A DNA stretch of 64,000 nt from an uncultured Cytophagales bacterium (GCA_913057175.1 CAJXNP010000004.1:62001-126000); one strand, 5' to 3'. Numbered from the stretch's first letter, positions 23,695 through 32,750 are shown. Program-made: numbers and translations. The notes: generated from the letters alone by a model not told the origin.

Positions 23695-25392
23695 TTAAAA
23701 TTCGGGTAAATTTTCAAAATTATTTTCAGTGGTATCGTCAGCTTTCGACCTGTAGTACGGGTTCCCGTTTGACGGATGGATCAGCTGCAAATTGGGAAGG
23801 ATCAAAGCTCCTGCATCTTGCAATAAAATGGTTTCGCTGGTTTTTAATTCCAACCCTGTATTAAACCGGATGTCCGTAATGATGGTGTCTTCCCTGTGAA
23901 TTGCAACCGGATGCATACATGCAACAGGTATTTTTCCATCTTTTTTGTGCTCAACTAATTCTTCGGTGCTTGACAATACTTTTAAAGGCTCAGGAATCTC
24001 GTCGGTACTAGCTCTTTGCAAGACAGTATTGAGGGTCAGGTTTACATCGATACCCTCTGAGGTACGATAGGTAAGGGTTGATAAATTGTCCTGTTGTCTT
24101 GACTTACCAATTATGGTTGCATTTTCAGGAGTATACCTCTCTGTTGTATTTATTAAACCTTCTACCGCAAAGCCATTACCATTGATAGAGATCGCATCAA
24201 AATCAGTTGTTACCAGAACAGTTCGTTGGTAAAGCGGATCCGGATTGTCAAAGAATATCGGAATAGAAGTAGGTAATGAATCCAGAAAACCAAGATTGAG
24301 GCCTTGTCCCTGATCTTTTTCAGTTGCCAGGTGGATGACGTCATTTTTACAGCTGTAGAATTGTGTGAGAGGTTTGCCGTCAATCCTGCTTTGAATTTCT
24401 CTGGCTATGACATTCCCAATGATTACTTCTCCTACTTCCAGGACAATGATTCCAATTGCTGCCCCCGCGATAGCTCCACCAATTGGGTTGCCAGTGAACA
24501 ACCCGATAACGAAACCAATAATGCCACCGACAATTGCTGCTAAAAGATCACCTAATATCCCAAAATCGATGTTGGTGTCTGTCTGTATTTCAAAGGTGAG
24601 TTTTCCATTGTCAAGTTTTGGAATCAGGTCTACGATAATGTCAATATTCGGATCCGGAATAATATCTATAACCGGCGAATCAATTTTAGCTTTAGCTTTC
24701 AAAATCGCCCGGATCTTGCCATCCGATATGCTCATTGATACTGATTTCCAGTCTCCCTGGTCATTGTCCTTATCAGGAAATGGATGATTGCCATCATCAT
24801 CGGTTAGCTGGCTGTGCCAGATATCATTGGCAAAACGAGAGAGGGTGGAATCAGCAATGCCCAGTGCTACATGTTTGCCCAATGGCAAAAATGATTGAGC
24901 TATCTGGGCATTCCCCCTTGGTAAATGTTGGCCTGAAGGCAATGGATCATCCTCTTGTTTACTGGCCCGTATATCCATATTGGCAAGAATGGCGATGACA
25001 TTTTCATGTTCATCATTTCCGCGAAGTTTAACGATTTCAGGTGTGCCAGCAAGTCCACTTAATGCGTCAAAGGGAACGCGAGTAGACAGATCGTTTAGGG
25101 AAGTGTCCAGGATGAACTCTTTTCCGTCATCACTAAGGGAGATGGAAGCCTGAATGGACAGTGGGAGGATTCCACCAATTGTAATGTCAATGTTAAGATC
25201 CCGATCAGGTGGATTAAAAATAATATCTACAAAGTCAATGGTAATGACGGCATCTTCTGAAATGAATGGAATTGAGCCCGGGGGTATGAGTAATCCTCTC
25301 TCATGAAGGCCACGCAAAGCAGTTAAAAACCATCCACTGCCGAGTTGAAATTCAATATCAAAATCGCTGGTTATTCGGGTGGTATCTATCAT
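23695..25392 (-). CDS. large protein of unknown function with a central glycine zipper
   Basis: I do not recognise this 565-residue protein. It has no signal peptide. Residues about 1-280 are rich in beta strands with amphipathic repeats (VITIDFVDIIFNPPDRDLNI, ILPLSIQASISLSD, KIRAILKAKAKID). A hydrophobic Gly/Ala/Ile segment at about 284-325 (IVGGIIGFVIGLF, GGAIAGAAIGIIV) resembles a glycine zipper. The C-terminal half is again beta-rich. The layout recalls lipid-binding tubular (TULIP-like) proteins, but that is only an impression. It lies between the GH8 and GH10 genes on the same strand, with gaps of about 100 and 405 bases. Confidence 0.6.
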   Translation of the reverse strand: MIDTTRITSDFDIEFQLGSGWFLTALRGLHERGLLIPPGSIPFISEDAVITIDFVDIIFNPPDRDLNIDITIGGILPLSIQASISLSDDGKEFILDTSLNDLSTRVPFDALSGLAGTPEIVKLRGNDEHENVIAILANMDIRASKQEDDPLPSGQHLPRGNAQIAQSFLPLGKHVALGIADSTLSRFANDIWHSQLTDDDGNHPFPDKDNDQGDWKSVSMSISDGKIRAILKAKAKIDSPVIDIIPDPNIDIIVDLIPKLDNGKLTFEIQTDTNIDFGILGDLLAAIVGGIIGFVIGLFTGNPIGGAIAGAAIGIIVLEVGEVIIGNVIAREIQSRIDGKPLTQFYSCKNDVIHLATEKDQGQGLNLGFLDSLPTSIPIFFDNPDPLYQRTVLVTTDFDAISINGNGFAVEGLINTTERYTPENATIIGKSRQQDNLSTLTYRTSEGIDVNLTLNTVLQRASTDEIPEPLKVLSSTEELVEHKKDGKIPVACMHPVAIHREDTIITDIRFNTGLELKTSETILLQDAGALILPNLQLIHPSNGNPYYRSKADDTTENNFENLPEF

Positions 25393-25797
25393 AGTTTTGG
25401 TTGTTTAATATTTGATTTAAATTACGTGATTAGCATAAATAATTCTATTAATTAGATAATTAAAGTTTTACTATCATTTGTAAAATCAAAGGGGTATTCT
25501 ATCCTATTCATGAGTAGATTTTTGGTCTGCTCAAAAGTCAATCCTTTTTAGCGAAGATTATTCATCTAAATTGTCAAAAACAGGTATGAAAAACTTATAA
25601 CAGAATGATAGCTAGTGTTTTGCAGGAAGGTTTAAATACTGGAAAAATACAATAGAAGTAAATAAGTTTCTCCAGAAAACCGGGAATTATTTTCTAAACT
25701 ACAGGTCAGGCGCACTGTTTTTTACAAGGATATGAAACACAATCTGAGGAGATTATCCGATTGTGTTTCAATTTATTTGAAAATGTCAGCTCAGAGG
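25393..25797. other. 405-base gap, no gene seen
   Basis: The sequence is AT-rich. The only structure is a perfect 12-base hairpin, TGAAACACAATC (25733-25744) and GATTGTGTTTCA (25759-25770), 28 bases beyond the GH10 stop, which probably ends that transcript. No conserved promoter box for the downstream 565-residue gene could be fixed. Confidence 0.5.
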
Positions 25798-26952
25798 TCA
25801 ATTTTCAGGTATTCCTAATATAGCTTGCAGGGCAGGCTTGGGTTTTCGGTCAACATCATATAGTAGCGGATAGTTGGTCCTGTTTGGCACCGGATAGCCA
25901 TTTTTCCATGACATCCCATCGTGGACTCCCCAAAGAGTAACGCGGTCGATCTTATCCCTTTTGTCATAAAAAATGGTGAACAACTCTTTGTATCGGTCTG
26001 TGAGTTGCTGTTGAATGTCAGCTGGCAATCCATCAGAATAGGGATCCAAAAATTCTTCGAATTCCTCTAATTGAAATTGTGGATGACTCATGACGCTTCC
26101 AATGATCTGGCCTTCTTTTGTAAGTGGCAATACATCCACATCCAACTCAGTGATCATAATTTTAACTCCCAGCGAAGCAAAAGAATCAATAGCAGCCTCA
26201 ATGTATTTATTTTTAGGGAAATTTAGGCCCCAGTGACCCTGGATACCGATACCGTCGATGCGTACACCTTCTTTTTGAAGCATCCGTACCATGCGTACAA
26301 TTCCGTCACGCTTAGCAGGTCTCCAGGCATTAAAATCGTTGTAATATAGTTCGGCATCCGGAGCGTATTGGCTGGCAAACTGAAAAGCTTTTTTGACAAG
26401 TGTGTCACCATTTCCAACTCCATTTACCCAGGTGGTTGGCCGGTAAGATCCATCGTTGTCAATAACTTCGTTCACAACATCCCAGGCGTCGATCCTTCCT
26501 GCATAACGTCCGGCAACTGTTTCGATATGACTACGCATTCGTTCGACCTGCTCTTCATGGGAATTTGGCTCACCGTTTTCATTTTTGAAAAACCAATCTG
26601 GTGTCTGGTTGTGCCAGACCAGAGTATGACCCACAATAAACATATCGTTTTCCTCCCCAAAGTCTACAAAAGCATCAGCGGGATCAAAGTTGTAAACGCC
26701 TGGCTCCGGATTGATGGGGCCAGCTTTCAGGACGTTTTCAGCTGTAATGGTATTGAATTGCTGAAGCACAATTTTCTGAGATTCGTGATCTTCGCCCGAA
26801 ACAATGGCTTCATTTAGTGCAGTACCAACAAGGAAAGCATCCTTATAAGCTTCTTTTAGTGTTGTTGATATATTCTGTTTTGTTTGATTAGCAGGCTCTT
26901 TTGTGCAGCCAAAAATGATAATCAGGCAGATAATTGGGATAATTCTAAGCAT
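25798..26952 (-). CDS. GH10 endo-1,4-beta-xylanase lipoprotein
   Basis: A 384-residue lipoprotein (signal ends IIIFGC at residue 16) consisting of one GH10 TIM barrel. The acid/base Glu162 is in DAWDVVNEVIDN and the nucleophile Glu269 in IMITELDVDV. Other family marks are TAENVLKAGPI, GHTLVWHNQTPDWFF and LYYNDFN. The enzyme cleaves internal beta-1,4-xylose bonds in xylan at the cell surface. There is no carbohydrate-binding module. Together with the GH8 gene it suggests xylan use, although no SusC/SusD pair is nearby. Confidence 0.95.
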   Translation of the reverse strand: MLRIIPIICLIIIFGCTKEPANQTKQNISTTLKEAYKDAFLVGTALNEAIVSGEDHESQKIVLQQFNTITAENVLKAGPINPEPGVYNFDPADAFVDFGEENDMFIVGHTLVWHNQTPDWFFKNENGEPNSHEEQVERMRSHIETVAGRYAGRIDAWDVVNEVIDNDGSYRPTTWVNGVGNGDTLVKKAFQFASQYAPDAELYYNDFNAWRPAKRDGIVRMVRMLQKEGVRIDGIGIQGHWGLNFPKNKYIEAAIDSFASLGVKIMITELDVDVLPLTKEGQIIGSVMSHPQFQLEEFEEFLDPYSDGLPADIQQQLTDRYKELFTIFYDKRDKIDRVTLWGVHDGMSWKNGYPVPNRTNYPLLYDVDRKPKPALQAILGIPEN

Positions 26953-27271
26953 TTGACTTTAAGGTTAAGTAAAAAATTGGGTTGAAAAGTTATGAAAATA
27001 ATTAGAGGAAGGCTAATAGTTTAATTTTGAGAATGTTGAGGAAACAGCCAATGCAGATAATTGAAAAGAATCCTTACCGTTTGAATTTTGTTTTCAAGCT
27101 TTAAGAAATCTGTAATCTTTGGTTATGGAGAAATTGGAATTTGATGGAAACCCAGAGATTATTTTTTGATACAATTAGTTTTAAAATATTTTGGTTACAT
27201 TCCACCAATTTGTGAAGAATTACGTATAAATTTCCACTTGAATTTAAACTGAGTTCAAAATAAATTCTGTA

Positions 27272-27370
27272 AAAAATCAAAAGAAAACACCAATATTCCC
27301 TCCCGATAGCTATCGGGAAGAGGGGTGACGGGGTGTGTAACATTTAAAAACCTGTTTTATTTTGATTTTT
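27272..27370. repeat. intergenic hairpin repeat, copy 3
   Basis: Corresponds to the first unit of the elements at 4108 and 10566: AAAAATCAAAA (27272-27282) pairs with TTTTGATTTTT (27360-27370), enclosing AACACCAATATTCCC, the inner palindrome CCCGATAGCTATCGGG and AGGGGTGACGGGGTGTG. The second, CTTGAAAT-type unit is missing. It lies in the 485-base divergent gap between the xylanase and the C39-like gene, which otherwise shows nothing. Confidence 0.6.
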
Positions 27371-27437
27371 CATCCTACAATAATGGTAGATTTATGCTCA
27401 TGGAAATAAGCCACGGTATTTTTATCTGTTGGGATTA

Positions 27438-28139
27438 ATGAAATTAGACATCGAAATCAGGGACCAACCGGATGATTCAACATGCGGACCCACCTGCCTG
27501 CATTCTGTTTATAATTATTATAATTATTCAATTGAATTAGAGGAAGTTATTCAATCGGTCAAAAGAATGGACGATGGAGGAACACTGGCCGTATTGCTTG
27601 CACAGGATGCTTTAAAAAGAGGCTTTCATACCAGCCTTTATACTTACAATCTAAAGATATTTGATCCACTATGGACAACCCTTTCTAATGAAGCTTTGAT
27701 AGAAAAATTAACCAAGCAATTACAATACAAAAAAGGTGTCAAATTTACAGTTGCTTCAAAGGCATACATCGAGTACTTGCGACTTGGTGGAGAATTGTTA
27801 TTTGATAACCTGACGACTAAATTATTCAAAAAATATTTGGAAAAGGGATACCCTGTGCTAACTGGATTAAGCGCAACATACCTTTACCAGACACCCAGGG
27901 AACACTATCCGTCCAATGAGAAATCGATTTATGATGACATACGAGGTGTTCCGTTGGGCCATTTTGTTGTATTGAGTGGGATTAAGGGCAAAAAAGTTTA
28001 TGTTGCTGATCCATATCGCGGAAATCCGTTTACAAAGGAAAATTATTACAAAGTGGACGCAAACCGTCTGCTCAGCTCTATATTGTTAGGAATCATTACC
28101 TATGACGCTAATTTACTGGTGATCAAGCCAAAGAAATGA
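27438..28139 (+). CDS. C39-like cysteine peptidase
   Basis: A 233-residue cytoplasmic protein with a papain-like C39 fold: nucleophile Cys16 in STCGPTCLHSVYNYY, catalytic His in PLGHFVVLSG (about 177) and Asp in VYVADPYRG (about 192). Such domains cut leader peptides after Gly-Gly or hydrolyse isopeptide bonds. There is no transporter domain, so it acts free in the cytoplasm. The ATG at 27438 is preferred to the TTG at 27429. The stop overlaps the start of the RimK-like gene (ATGA), which ties it to the amidoligase operon 27438-31502. Confidence 0.85.
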   Translation: MKLDIEIRDQPDDSTCGPTCLHSVYNYYNYSIELEEVIQSVKRMDDGGTLAVLLAQDALKRGFHTSLYTYNLKIFDPLWTTLSNEALIEKLTKQLQYKKGVKFTVASKAYIEYLRLGGELLFDNLTTKLFKKYLEKGYPVLTGLSATYLYQTPREHYPSNEKSIYDDIRGVPLGHFVVLSGIKGKKVYVADPYRGNPFTKENYYKVDANRLLSSILLGIITYDANLLVIKPKK

Positions 28140-29611
28140 AAAAGATCGTTGTTGTTACCAATCCAAAAAACTTTCATCTGGATATCAGCGGGGTAGAGGT
28201 TATTTCTGAAAAAAACTATCTGACAAGGCCTGAACTAGCCGACCTGAAAAATATCAGGGTCTTTAATCTATGCAATGATTATAAATACCAGACGCGTGGA
28301 TATTATGTTTCCCTTTTAGCTGAGGCAAGAGGTCATAAGCCCATACCGAGCATCAAGAATATTCAGGATATGAAAGCGCCCACCATGGTAAGGGTGATTT
28401 CAGATGAATTGGACCAGCTCATTCAGAAAAATCTGAAAAATATAAAATCTAAGGAATTCATCCTTTCAATATACTTTGGGAAAAATGTTGCCAAGCAGTA
28501 TGATAGATTGAGCCAGGAATTGTACATGCTTTTCCAGGTACCTTTTCTGAAAGCTAAGTTTATCTTCAACAAGAAGTGGGTGATAAGCAGCTTACGATCC
28601 ATCACTTTTAGTGAGATTCCAGAATATCACAGGGATTACGTGAGGGAATTTGCAGAGGAATATTTTGGTAAAAAGAGGTTTTCCTCTCCCAAGCCTACCC
28701 GTTACTTATATGATTTAGCCATTTTGGTTGATCCTGAAGAAAAATCACCTCCTTCAGACAACAGGTCCTTGTCGAAATTTGAAGAGGCAGCCGAAAAGCT
28801 GGGGTTTTATGTGGAGAGAATTACCAGGAAGGATTTTAATCGCCTGGCAGAATTTGATGCTTTGTTTATCCGTACAACGACTTTCGTCAATCATTATTCC
28901 TATCGCTTTGCCAGAAAAGCCCAATCGGAAGGAATGGCCGTAATTGATGACCCGGAATCTATCTTGAAATGTACGAATAAGGTCTACCTGACTGAAATAC
29001 TAAACAATGCCAAGATTGCCATTCCCAAGACGATCATTGTGCATAATGAAAACAAGGATACGTTGTCCGTATCGCTGGGATTTCCATGTGTGTTGAAGCT
29101 TCCTGATTCTTCTTTTTCCCAGGGTGTTAAAAAAGTCACGACAAATGATGAGTTGCATGAGCATCTGGGAAAAATGCTGGCCGAATCAGACCTGGTAATT
29201 GCCCAGGAATACATTCCCACTGAATACGACTGGCGAATCGGTTTCATTGACGGGGAGCCTCTTTACGCATGCAAATATTTCATGGCGCGGGGCCACTGGC
29301 AGATCATCAATTGGGAAAGTAAAAACAAAAGAAATACCTCCGGCAATTCTAAAGGCATACAATTGGAAGATGTGCCCGCCAACGTGATGAAAATCGCTAA
29401 AAAGGCTGTAAAACTAATTGGGAATGGACTCTATGGAGTAGATATTAAAGAGATCGATGGGAAAGCCTACATCATTGAAGTCAATGATAACCCCAGCATA
29501 GACGCCGGAATTGAGGATGATATTTTAAAGGATGACCTGTACAAAATTATCATGCGATCACTAAAAACCAGAATTGAAGCCAATCTTGAAATGCCCGAAT
29601 TACAACAATAA
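28136..29611 (+). CDS. RimK-like ATP-grasp ligase
   Basis: A 491-residue enzyme. The N-terminal 200 residues form an unrecognised alpha/beta domain; from about 200 a pre-ATP-grasp domain leads into the ATP-grasp fold (about 280-485), with CVLKLPDSSFSQGVKKV, the VIAQEYIPTEYDWRIGFIDG segment and the Mg-binding GVDIKEIDGKAYIIEVNDNPS. RimK relatives join amino acids, often glutamate, to carboxyl groups. The extended N-terminus sets it apart from ribosomal S6 modification protein. It is coupled by overlap to the C39-like gene and lies three bases before the GCS2-like gene. Confidence 0.88.
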   Translation: MKKIVVVTNPKNFHLDISGVEVISEKNYLTRPELADLKNIRVFNLCNDYKYQTRGYYVSLLAEARGHKPIPSIKNIQDMKAPTMVRVISDELDQLIQKNLKNIKSKEFILSIYFGKNVAKQYDRLSQELYMLFQVPFLKAKFIFNKKWVISSLRSITFSEIPEYHRDYVREFAEEYFGKKRFSSPKPTRYLYDLAILVDPEEKSPPSDNRSLSKFEEAAEKLGFYVERITRKDFNRLAEFDALFIRTTTFVNHYSYRFARKAQSEGMAVIDDPESILKCTNKVYLTEILNNAKIAIPKTIIVHNENKDTLSVSLGFPCVLKLPDSSFSQGVKKVTTNDELHEHLGKMLAESDLVIAQEYIPTEYDWRIGFIDGEPLYACKYFMARGHWQIINWESKNKRNTSGNSKGIQLEDVPANVMKIAKKAVKLIGNGLYGVDIKEIDGKAYIIEVNDNPSIDAGIEDDILKDDLYKIIMRSLKTRIEANLEMPELQQ

Positions 29612-29614
29612 TCT

Positions 29615-30820
29615 ATGTATCATCTTTTTGAAGTAGCGGGCATTGAGTTGGAGTATATGATTGTGGATAGGAATTCCCTTCACATTCTCCCAATTGCTGA
29701 CAAAATCATTTTGCCCAGAAGTGAAAATAAATCAGATGTCCTCAATGGTGAAGTAGACTGGTCAAATGAGCTCGTTTCCCATGTCATTGAGATCAAAACC
29801 CATGAACCGACCAATAATCTCCATGGCTGGCATAAGGTCTTTCACAGAAATATTATCGAGATCAATGATGAGCTGGAATCGTATCATGCATCCTTATTGC
29901 CCACCGGCGCCCATCCGTTGATGGATCCACACAAAGAAACCGTTATCTGGCCACACGAATACAATGAGATCTATGCATTGTATGACAGGATTTTCGGTTG
30001 CCAGGGACATGGCTGGTCGAATGTTCAAAGCATGCACATCAATCTGCCATTTGCCGGAGATGAAGAATTTGCCAGGCTTCATGCGGCGATACGGGTTCTT
30101 TTGCCGTTTATTCCATCCCTTTGTGCCAGTACCCCCATTCTGGATGGAAGAACTACAGGCTTTTCCGATACAAGACTTGAATATTATCGTAACAATCAGG
30201 CGAAAATCCCGATCATTGCGGGAAAGATCATCCCCGAGCAGGCTTTTACCAGAGAATCTTACTTTGAGCAGGTTTTCGATCCGATCATTCGTGAAATTAA
30301 GCCTTACGATGATGATGGAATATTGGAATTCAATTTCCTGAATTCGCGTGGAGCGATTAGCCGGTTTGATCGCGGAGCCATAGAAATTCGTCTTATTGAT
30401 CTCCAGGAAGCGCCGGTTGCTGATCTGGCCATTGCAGAGTTTTTTATTCAATTATTAAAATCACTAGTTGAAGAAAAATGGTCGGATTTGGAATATCAAA
30501 AATCACTTCATCAGGATGATTTATATAAAGTTTTGTTGGAAGGAATAAAGAAGGGCGATGGAATGGAGTTGACCTTTCAACCCTTGTTAAAAGCCTTTGG
30601 AATTCAGCAATCTAATCTGAAAGCATCAAAATTCTGGGACATTTTGATGGATCAAATTGAGCTACATCCGGACCATCAGCGAGCGATCGAACACATTTTA
30701 AAAAATGGCAATCTCTCGACCAGGATTTTAAAGAAGACAGGAACTGAATTCGATAAGCAAAACCTCATTTCCGTTTATAAACAATTGCAAAACTGCCTGT
30801 CACTCAATGAGCTTTTCTGA
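29615..30820 (+). CDS. GCS2-like carboxylate-amine ligase
   Basis: A 401-residue member of the glutamate-cysteine ligase 2 group (glutamine-synthetase fold). Typical features are AGIELEYMIVD at residues about 7-17 with the metal-binding Glu pair, SHVIEIKTHEP, LPTGAHPLMDP, GWSNVQSMHINLPF and AIEIRLIDLQEAP. It should form an amide bond between a carboxylate and an amine with ATP. No cysteine-ligase function is proven, and glutathione synthesis would not need the C39 and amidohydrolase neighbours. The next gene overlaps its end by 14 bases. Confidence 0.88.
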   Translation: MYHLFEVAGIELEYMIVDRNSLHILPIADKIILPRSENKSDVLNGEVDWSNELVSHVIEIKTHEPTNNLHGWHKVFHRNIIEINDELESYHASLLPTGAHPLMDPHKETVIWPHEYNEIYALYDRIFGCQGHGWSNVQSMHINLPFAGDEEFARLHAAIRVLLPFIPSLCASTPILDGRTTGFSDTRLEYYRNNQAKIPIIAGKIIPEQAFTRESYFEQVFDPIIREIKPYDDDGILEFNFLNSRGAISRFDRGAIEIRLIDLQEAPVADLAIAEFFIQLLKSLVEEKWSDLEYQKSLHQDDLYKVLLEGIKKGDGMELTFQPLLKAFGIQQSNLKASKFWDILMDQIELHPDHQRAIEHILKNGNLSTRILKKTGTEFDKQNLISVYKQLQNCLSLNELF

Positions 30821-31502
30821 TCGACCGGTCAAATGGATCGTCACCTGTGAGCATGGAGGAAACAAGATCCCATTTGATTTTCAGTATTTGTTCAAAGGCA
30901 AAAGGGAGGTCCTTAATTCTCATAGAGGAATGGATCTGGGTGTCAAATCAGCTTTTAATCAGTTTAAAATCATTTCGGATTTTTGGATCATCAATCAGGT
31001 TTCCAGACTTTTAATCGAATTCAACCGATCTCTGCATCATCCCAAGTTGTATTCTGAATTCAGCAGGGAATTGAGTATAAAAGAGAGGGAAAAGCTGGTG
31101 GAGCATTACTATCTTCCCTATCGGAATAGAATTGTTAAGTCAATTGAGGATTTTATTTCGGAGGGTCATCTGGTCGTTCATTTATCCATTCATTCTTTTA
31201 CACCGGTATTAGATGAAAAGGAACGAAATGCGGACATCGGATTGCTTTATGATCCCGGGAGATCGGATGAAAGGAGGTTTTGCTATGAGTGGAAACGAAG
31301 ATTTTCTAATGAATTAAGTGGATACAGAACCCGTATGAATTATCCTTACCTGGGAAAAGCGGACGGGTTGACGACCTTTTTGCGGAAGAAATTTGTGAAA
31401 GATTATATAGGGGTGGAGGTGGAGCTCAACCAAAAGCATGTCAAAGATTTTGCCCGGATCTCAAGGGTCATGACGGATTGTCTACCCCGGAAGATTTTAT
31501 GA
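30807..31502 (+). CDS. N-formylglutamate amidohydrolase family protein
   Basis: A 231-residue member of the HutG/N-formylglutamate amidohydrolase family: TCEHGGNKIP near the N-terminus with the first zinc ligands, SHRGMDLG, then VHLSIHSFTPVLD and YIGVEVELNQKHV. The family removes N-formyl or related acyl groups from glutamate-like amines. No histidine-degradation genes are nearby. As the last gene of the C39/RimK/GCS2 operon it more likely acts on a glutamyl product of those ligases. Overlap with the GCS2-like gene shows tight coupling. Confidence 0.87.
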   Translation: MSFSDRPVKWIVTCEHGGNKIPFDFQYLFKGKREVLNSHRGMDLGVKSAFNQFKIISDFWIINQVSRLLIEFNRSLHHPKLYSEFSRELSIKEREKLVEHYYLPYRNRIVKSIEDFISEGHLVVHLSIHSFTPVLDEKERNADIGLLYDPGRSDERRFCYEWKRRFSNELSGYRTRMNYPYLGKADGLTTFLRKKFVKDYIGVEVELNQKHVKDFARISRVMTDCLPRKIL

Positions 31503-31568
31503 ATTTTTACTTCTCCTCGGAAGTTTTTCAAACATAGCATCTGAGGGGCTTAATTCTTTCCGGACCAC

Positions 31569-31671
31569 AGAGGTATAAGCATGCAGCTGTGAATGGTTTG
31601 TCACAAACTAAAAATCCGTTAGATTAGGGAGGCATAACAGATATATTCTATTGGTGGGATATAGTAGGGTG
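31569..31671 (+). repeat. ~100-base direct repeat, copy 1
   Basis: CACAGAGGTATAAGCATG ... GAATGGTTTG(T)CACAAACTAAAAATCC ... GATTAGGGAGGCATAACAGATATA. A second copy with about the same length and clear identity lies at 32392-32495. The DUF433/DUF5615 gene pair lies between them, starting 50 bases after this copy. Confidence 0.7.
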
Positions 31672-31720
31672 TACTCCATCGGGAGGAACCAATTAATTGA
31701 ACATTTCGTAACTTAAGCAT

Positions 31721-31957
31721 ATGGAAAATCAACTTATAAATAGAATCACGGTTAACCCGGAAATTTGCCACGGGAAACCGACAATTAGGAATAAGCGGTA
31801 CACAGTGGATTTGATTCTCGACCTTTTGTCCGCCGGATCTACCCATGCCGAAATATTGGAAGATTACCCTAAACTGGAGGAAGAAGATATCCTGGCATGT
31901 TTAGCCTACGCAAGGAAAATAACAAAGTACTCAAGCTACACTAAAATTTCAGTATGA
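31721..31957 (+). CDS. DUF433 family antitoxin-like protein
   Basis: A 78-residue DUF433 protein: RITVNPEICHGKPTIRNKRY, then VDLILDLLSAGSTHAEILED and YPKLEEEDILACLAYARK are the family hallmarks, forming a small winged-helix-like fold. DUF433 proteins are usually the antitoxin half of a pair with a PIN-like DUF5615 protein. Exactly this arrangement is seen: the stop overlaps the start of the next gene (ATGA). The protein looks intact. Confidence 0.88.
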   Translation: MENQLINRITVNPEICHGKPTIRNKRYTVDLILDLLSAGSTHAEILEDYPKLEEEDILACLAYARKITKYSSYTKISV

Positions 31958-32308
31958 AGCTGATTTTGGATGCCCAACTTCCAGTTAAGCTTTGCGAAAT
32001 ACTGAATCAACTTGGTCTGAAATCTATCCATGTAGGTGAACTTCCAAAAGGTGATGAAACACCAGACCTGGAAATAACCAAATTTGCTGATCTTGAAAAC
32101 CTTATCGTAAGTAACCAAAGATTTTGACTTTTACCACTCGTATATGGCTTTAGGGAGGCCTAAGAAGCTATTCCTAATCGCAACTGGAAACCTGAAAAAT
32201 AGGCAACTATTTGACTTGATCAGAAACAACGCCCTGATTATCAAGAATGCTTTGAAAAAAAGTAGCTTCGTGGAACTAAGTAACGAAGGTATAATCGAGC
32301 ATGAATAA
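31954..32308 (+). pseudogene. DUF5615 PIN-like toxin, frameshifted
   Basis: Starting at the ATG at 31954 the protein reads MKLILDAQLPVKLCEIL ... IHVGELPKGDETPDLEI ... ENLIVSNQRF and stops at 32127 after 57 codons. Removing the four bases CCAA at about 32115-32118 restores GTAAGTAAAGATTTTGAC, that is VSKDFDFYHSYMALGRPKKL ... and a full-length domain to the TAA at 32308. The interrupted position is the conserved KDxDF motif with PIN-domain acidic residues, so the truncated product should be inactive. A +4 insertion is the simplest cause. Confidence 0.85.
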
Positions 32309-32391
32309 GAAGAAAGCACAACAATAAGCCGAATAGCCACGCTGCCGGCCAAAAAAAGCGTCAATGAAGGTCGGCCACAATTCTTGCCTGA

Positions 32392-32495
32392 TCACCGAGG
32401 TATTCACATACGTAGCGGTAAATGGTTTGCCACAAACTAAAAATCCGTTAGATTAGGGGGGTAGATAACAGATATAGTCTACCGGTGGAATATAC
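32392..32495 (+). repeat. ~100-base direct repeat, copy 2
   Basis: TCACCGAGGTATTCACATACG ... AAATGGTTTGCCACAAACTAA ... CCGTTAGATTAGGGGGG ... ATAACAGATATAG, a direct copy of 31569-31671. It lies just before the DUF6980-like gene, so each copy precedes a small accessory gene module. Confidence 0.7.
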
Positions 32496-32528
32496 TTGGA
32501 TGTTGCTTAATTTGATTGCACGAACATA

Positions 32529-32750
32529 ATGAACAATTCACACTGTTGCGAAATGATGGAATATCATTCAACTTTCAACTGCAACCAGCATTTGAATAAA
32601 TACGAATGCCCTGATGCTTTAATCGACTACAACAAACAATCTACATACTTCTCTATCATTATCCATGACGGAGGAACTTCCGGAATCGAGATTAACTTCT
32701 GTCCATGGTGTGGAACTGAACTAAAGAAGCCAAATGCAAGTCAACGATAA
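32529..32750 (+). CDS. small zinc-binding protein (DUF6980-like)
   Basis: A 73-residue Cys-rich protein: CCEMMEYH at the start, a middle CPDALIDYNKQ, IIIHDGGTSGIEINFCPWCGTELKK at the end. The paired Cys at both ends suggest one structural zinc site. The pattern matches my memory of the DUF6980 family, which has no known function. The following gene overlaps it by 17 bases. Confidence 0.72.
   Translation: MNNSHCCEMMEYHSTFNCNQHLNKYECPDALIDYNKQSTYFSIIIHDGGTSGIEINFCPWCGTELKKPNASQR

Noticed and set aside
24407-24787. 126-residue plus-strand frame within the 565-residue gene
   Set aside because: It is antisense to a longer minus-strand gene whose protein has normal composition; the antisense product looks random.
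29894-30451. 185-residue minus-strand frame within the GCS2-like gene
   Set aside because: Antisense shadow; the plus-strand protein is a recognised family member over this region.
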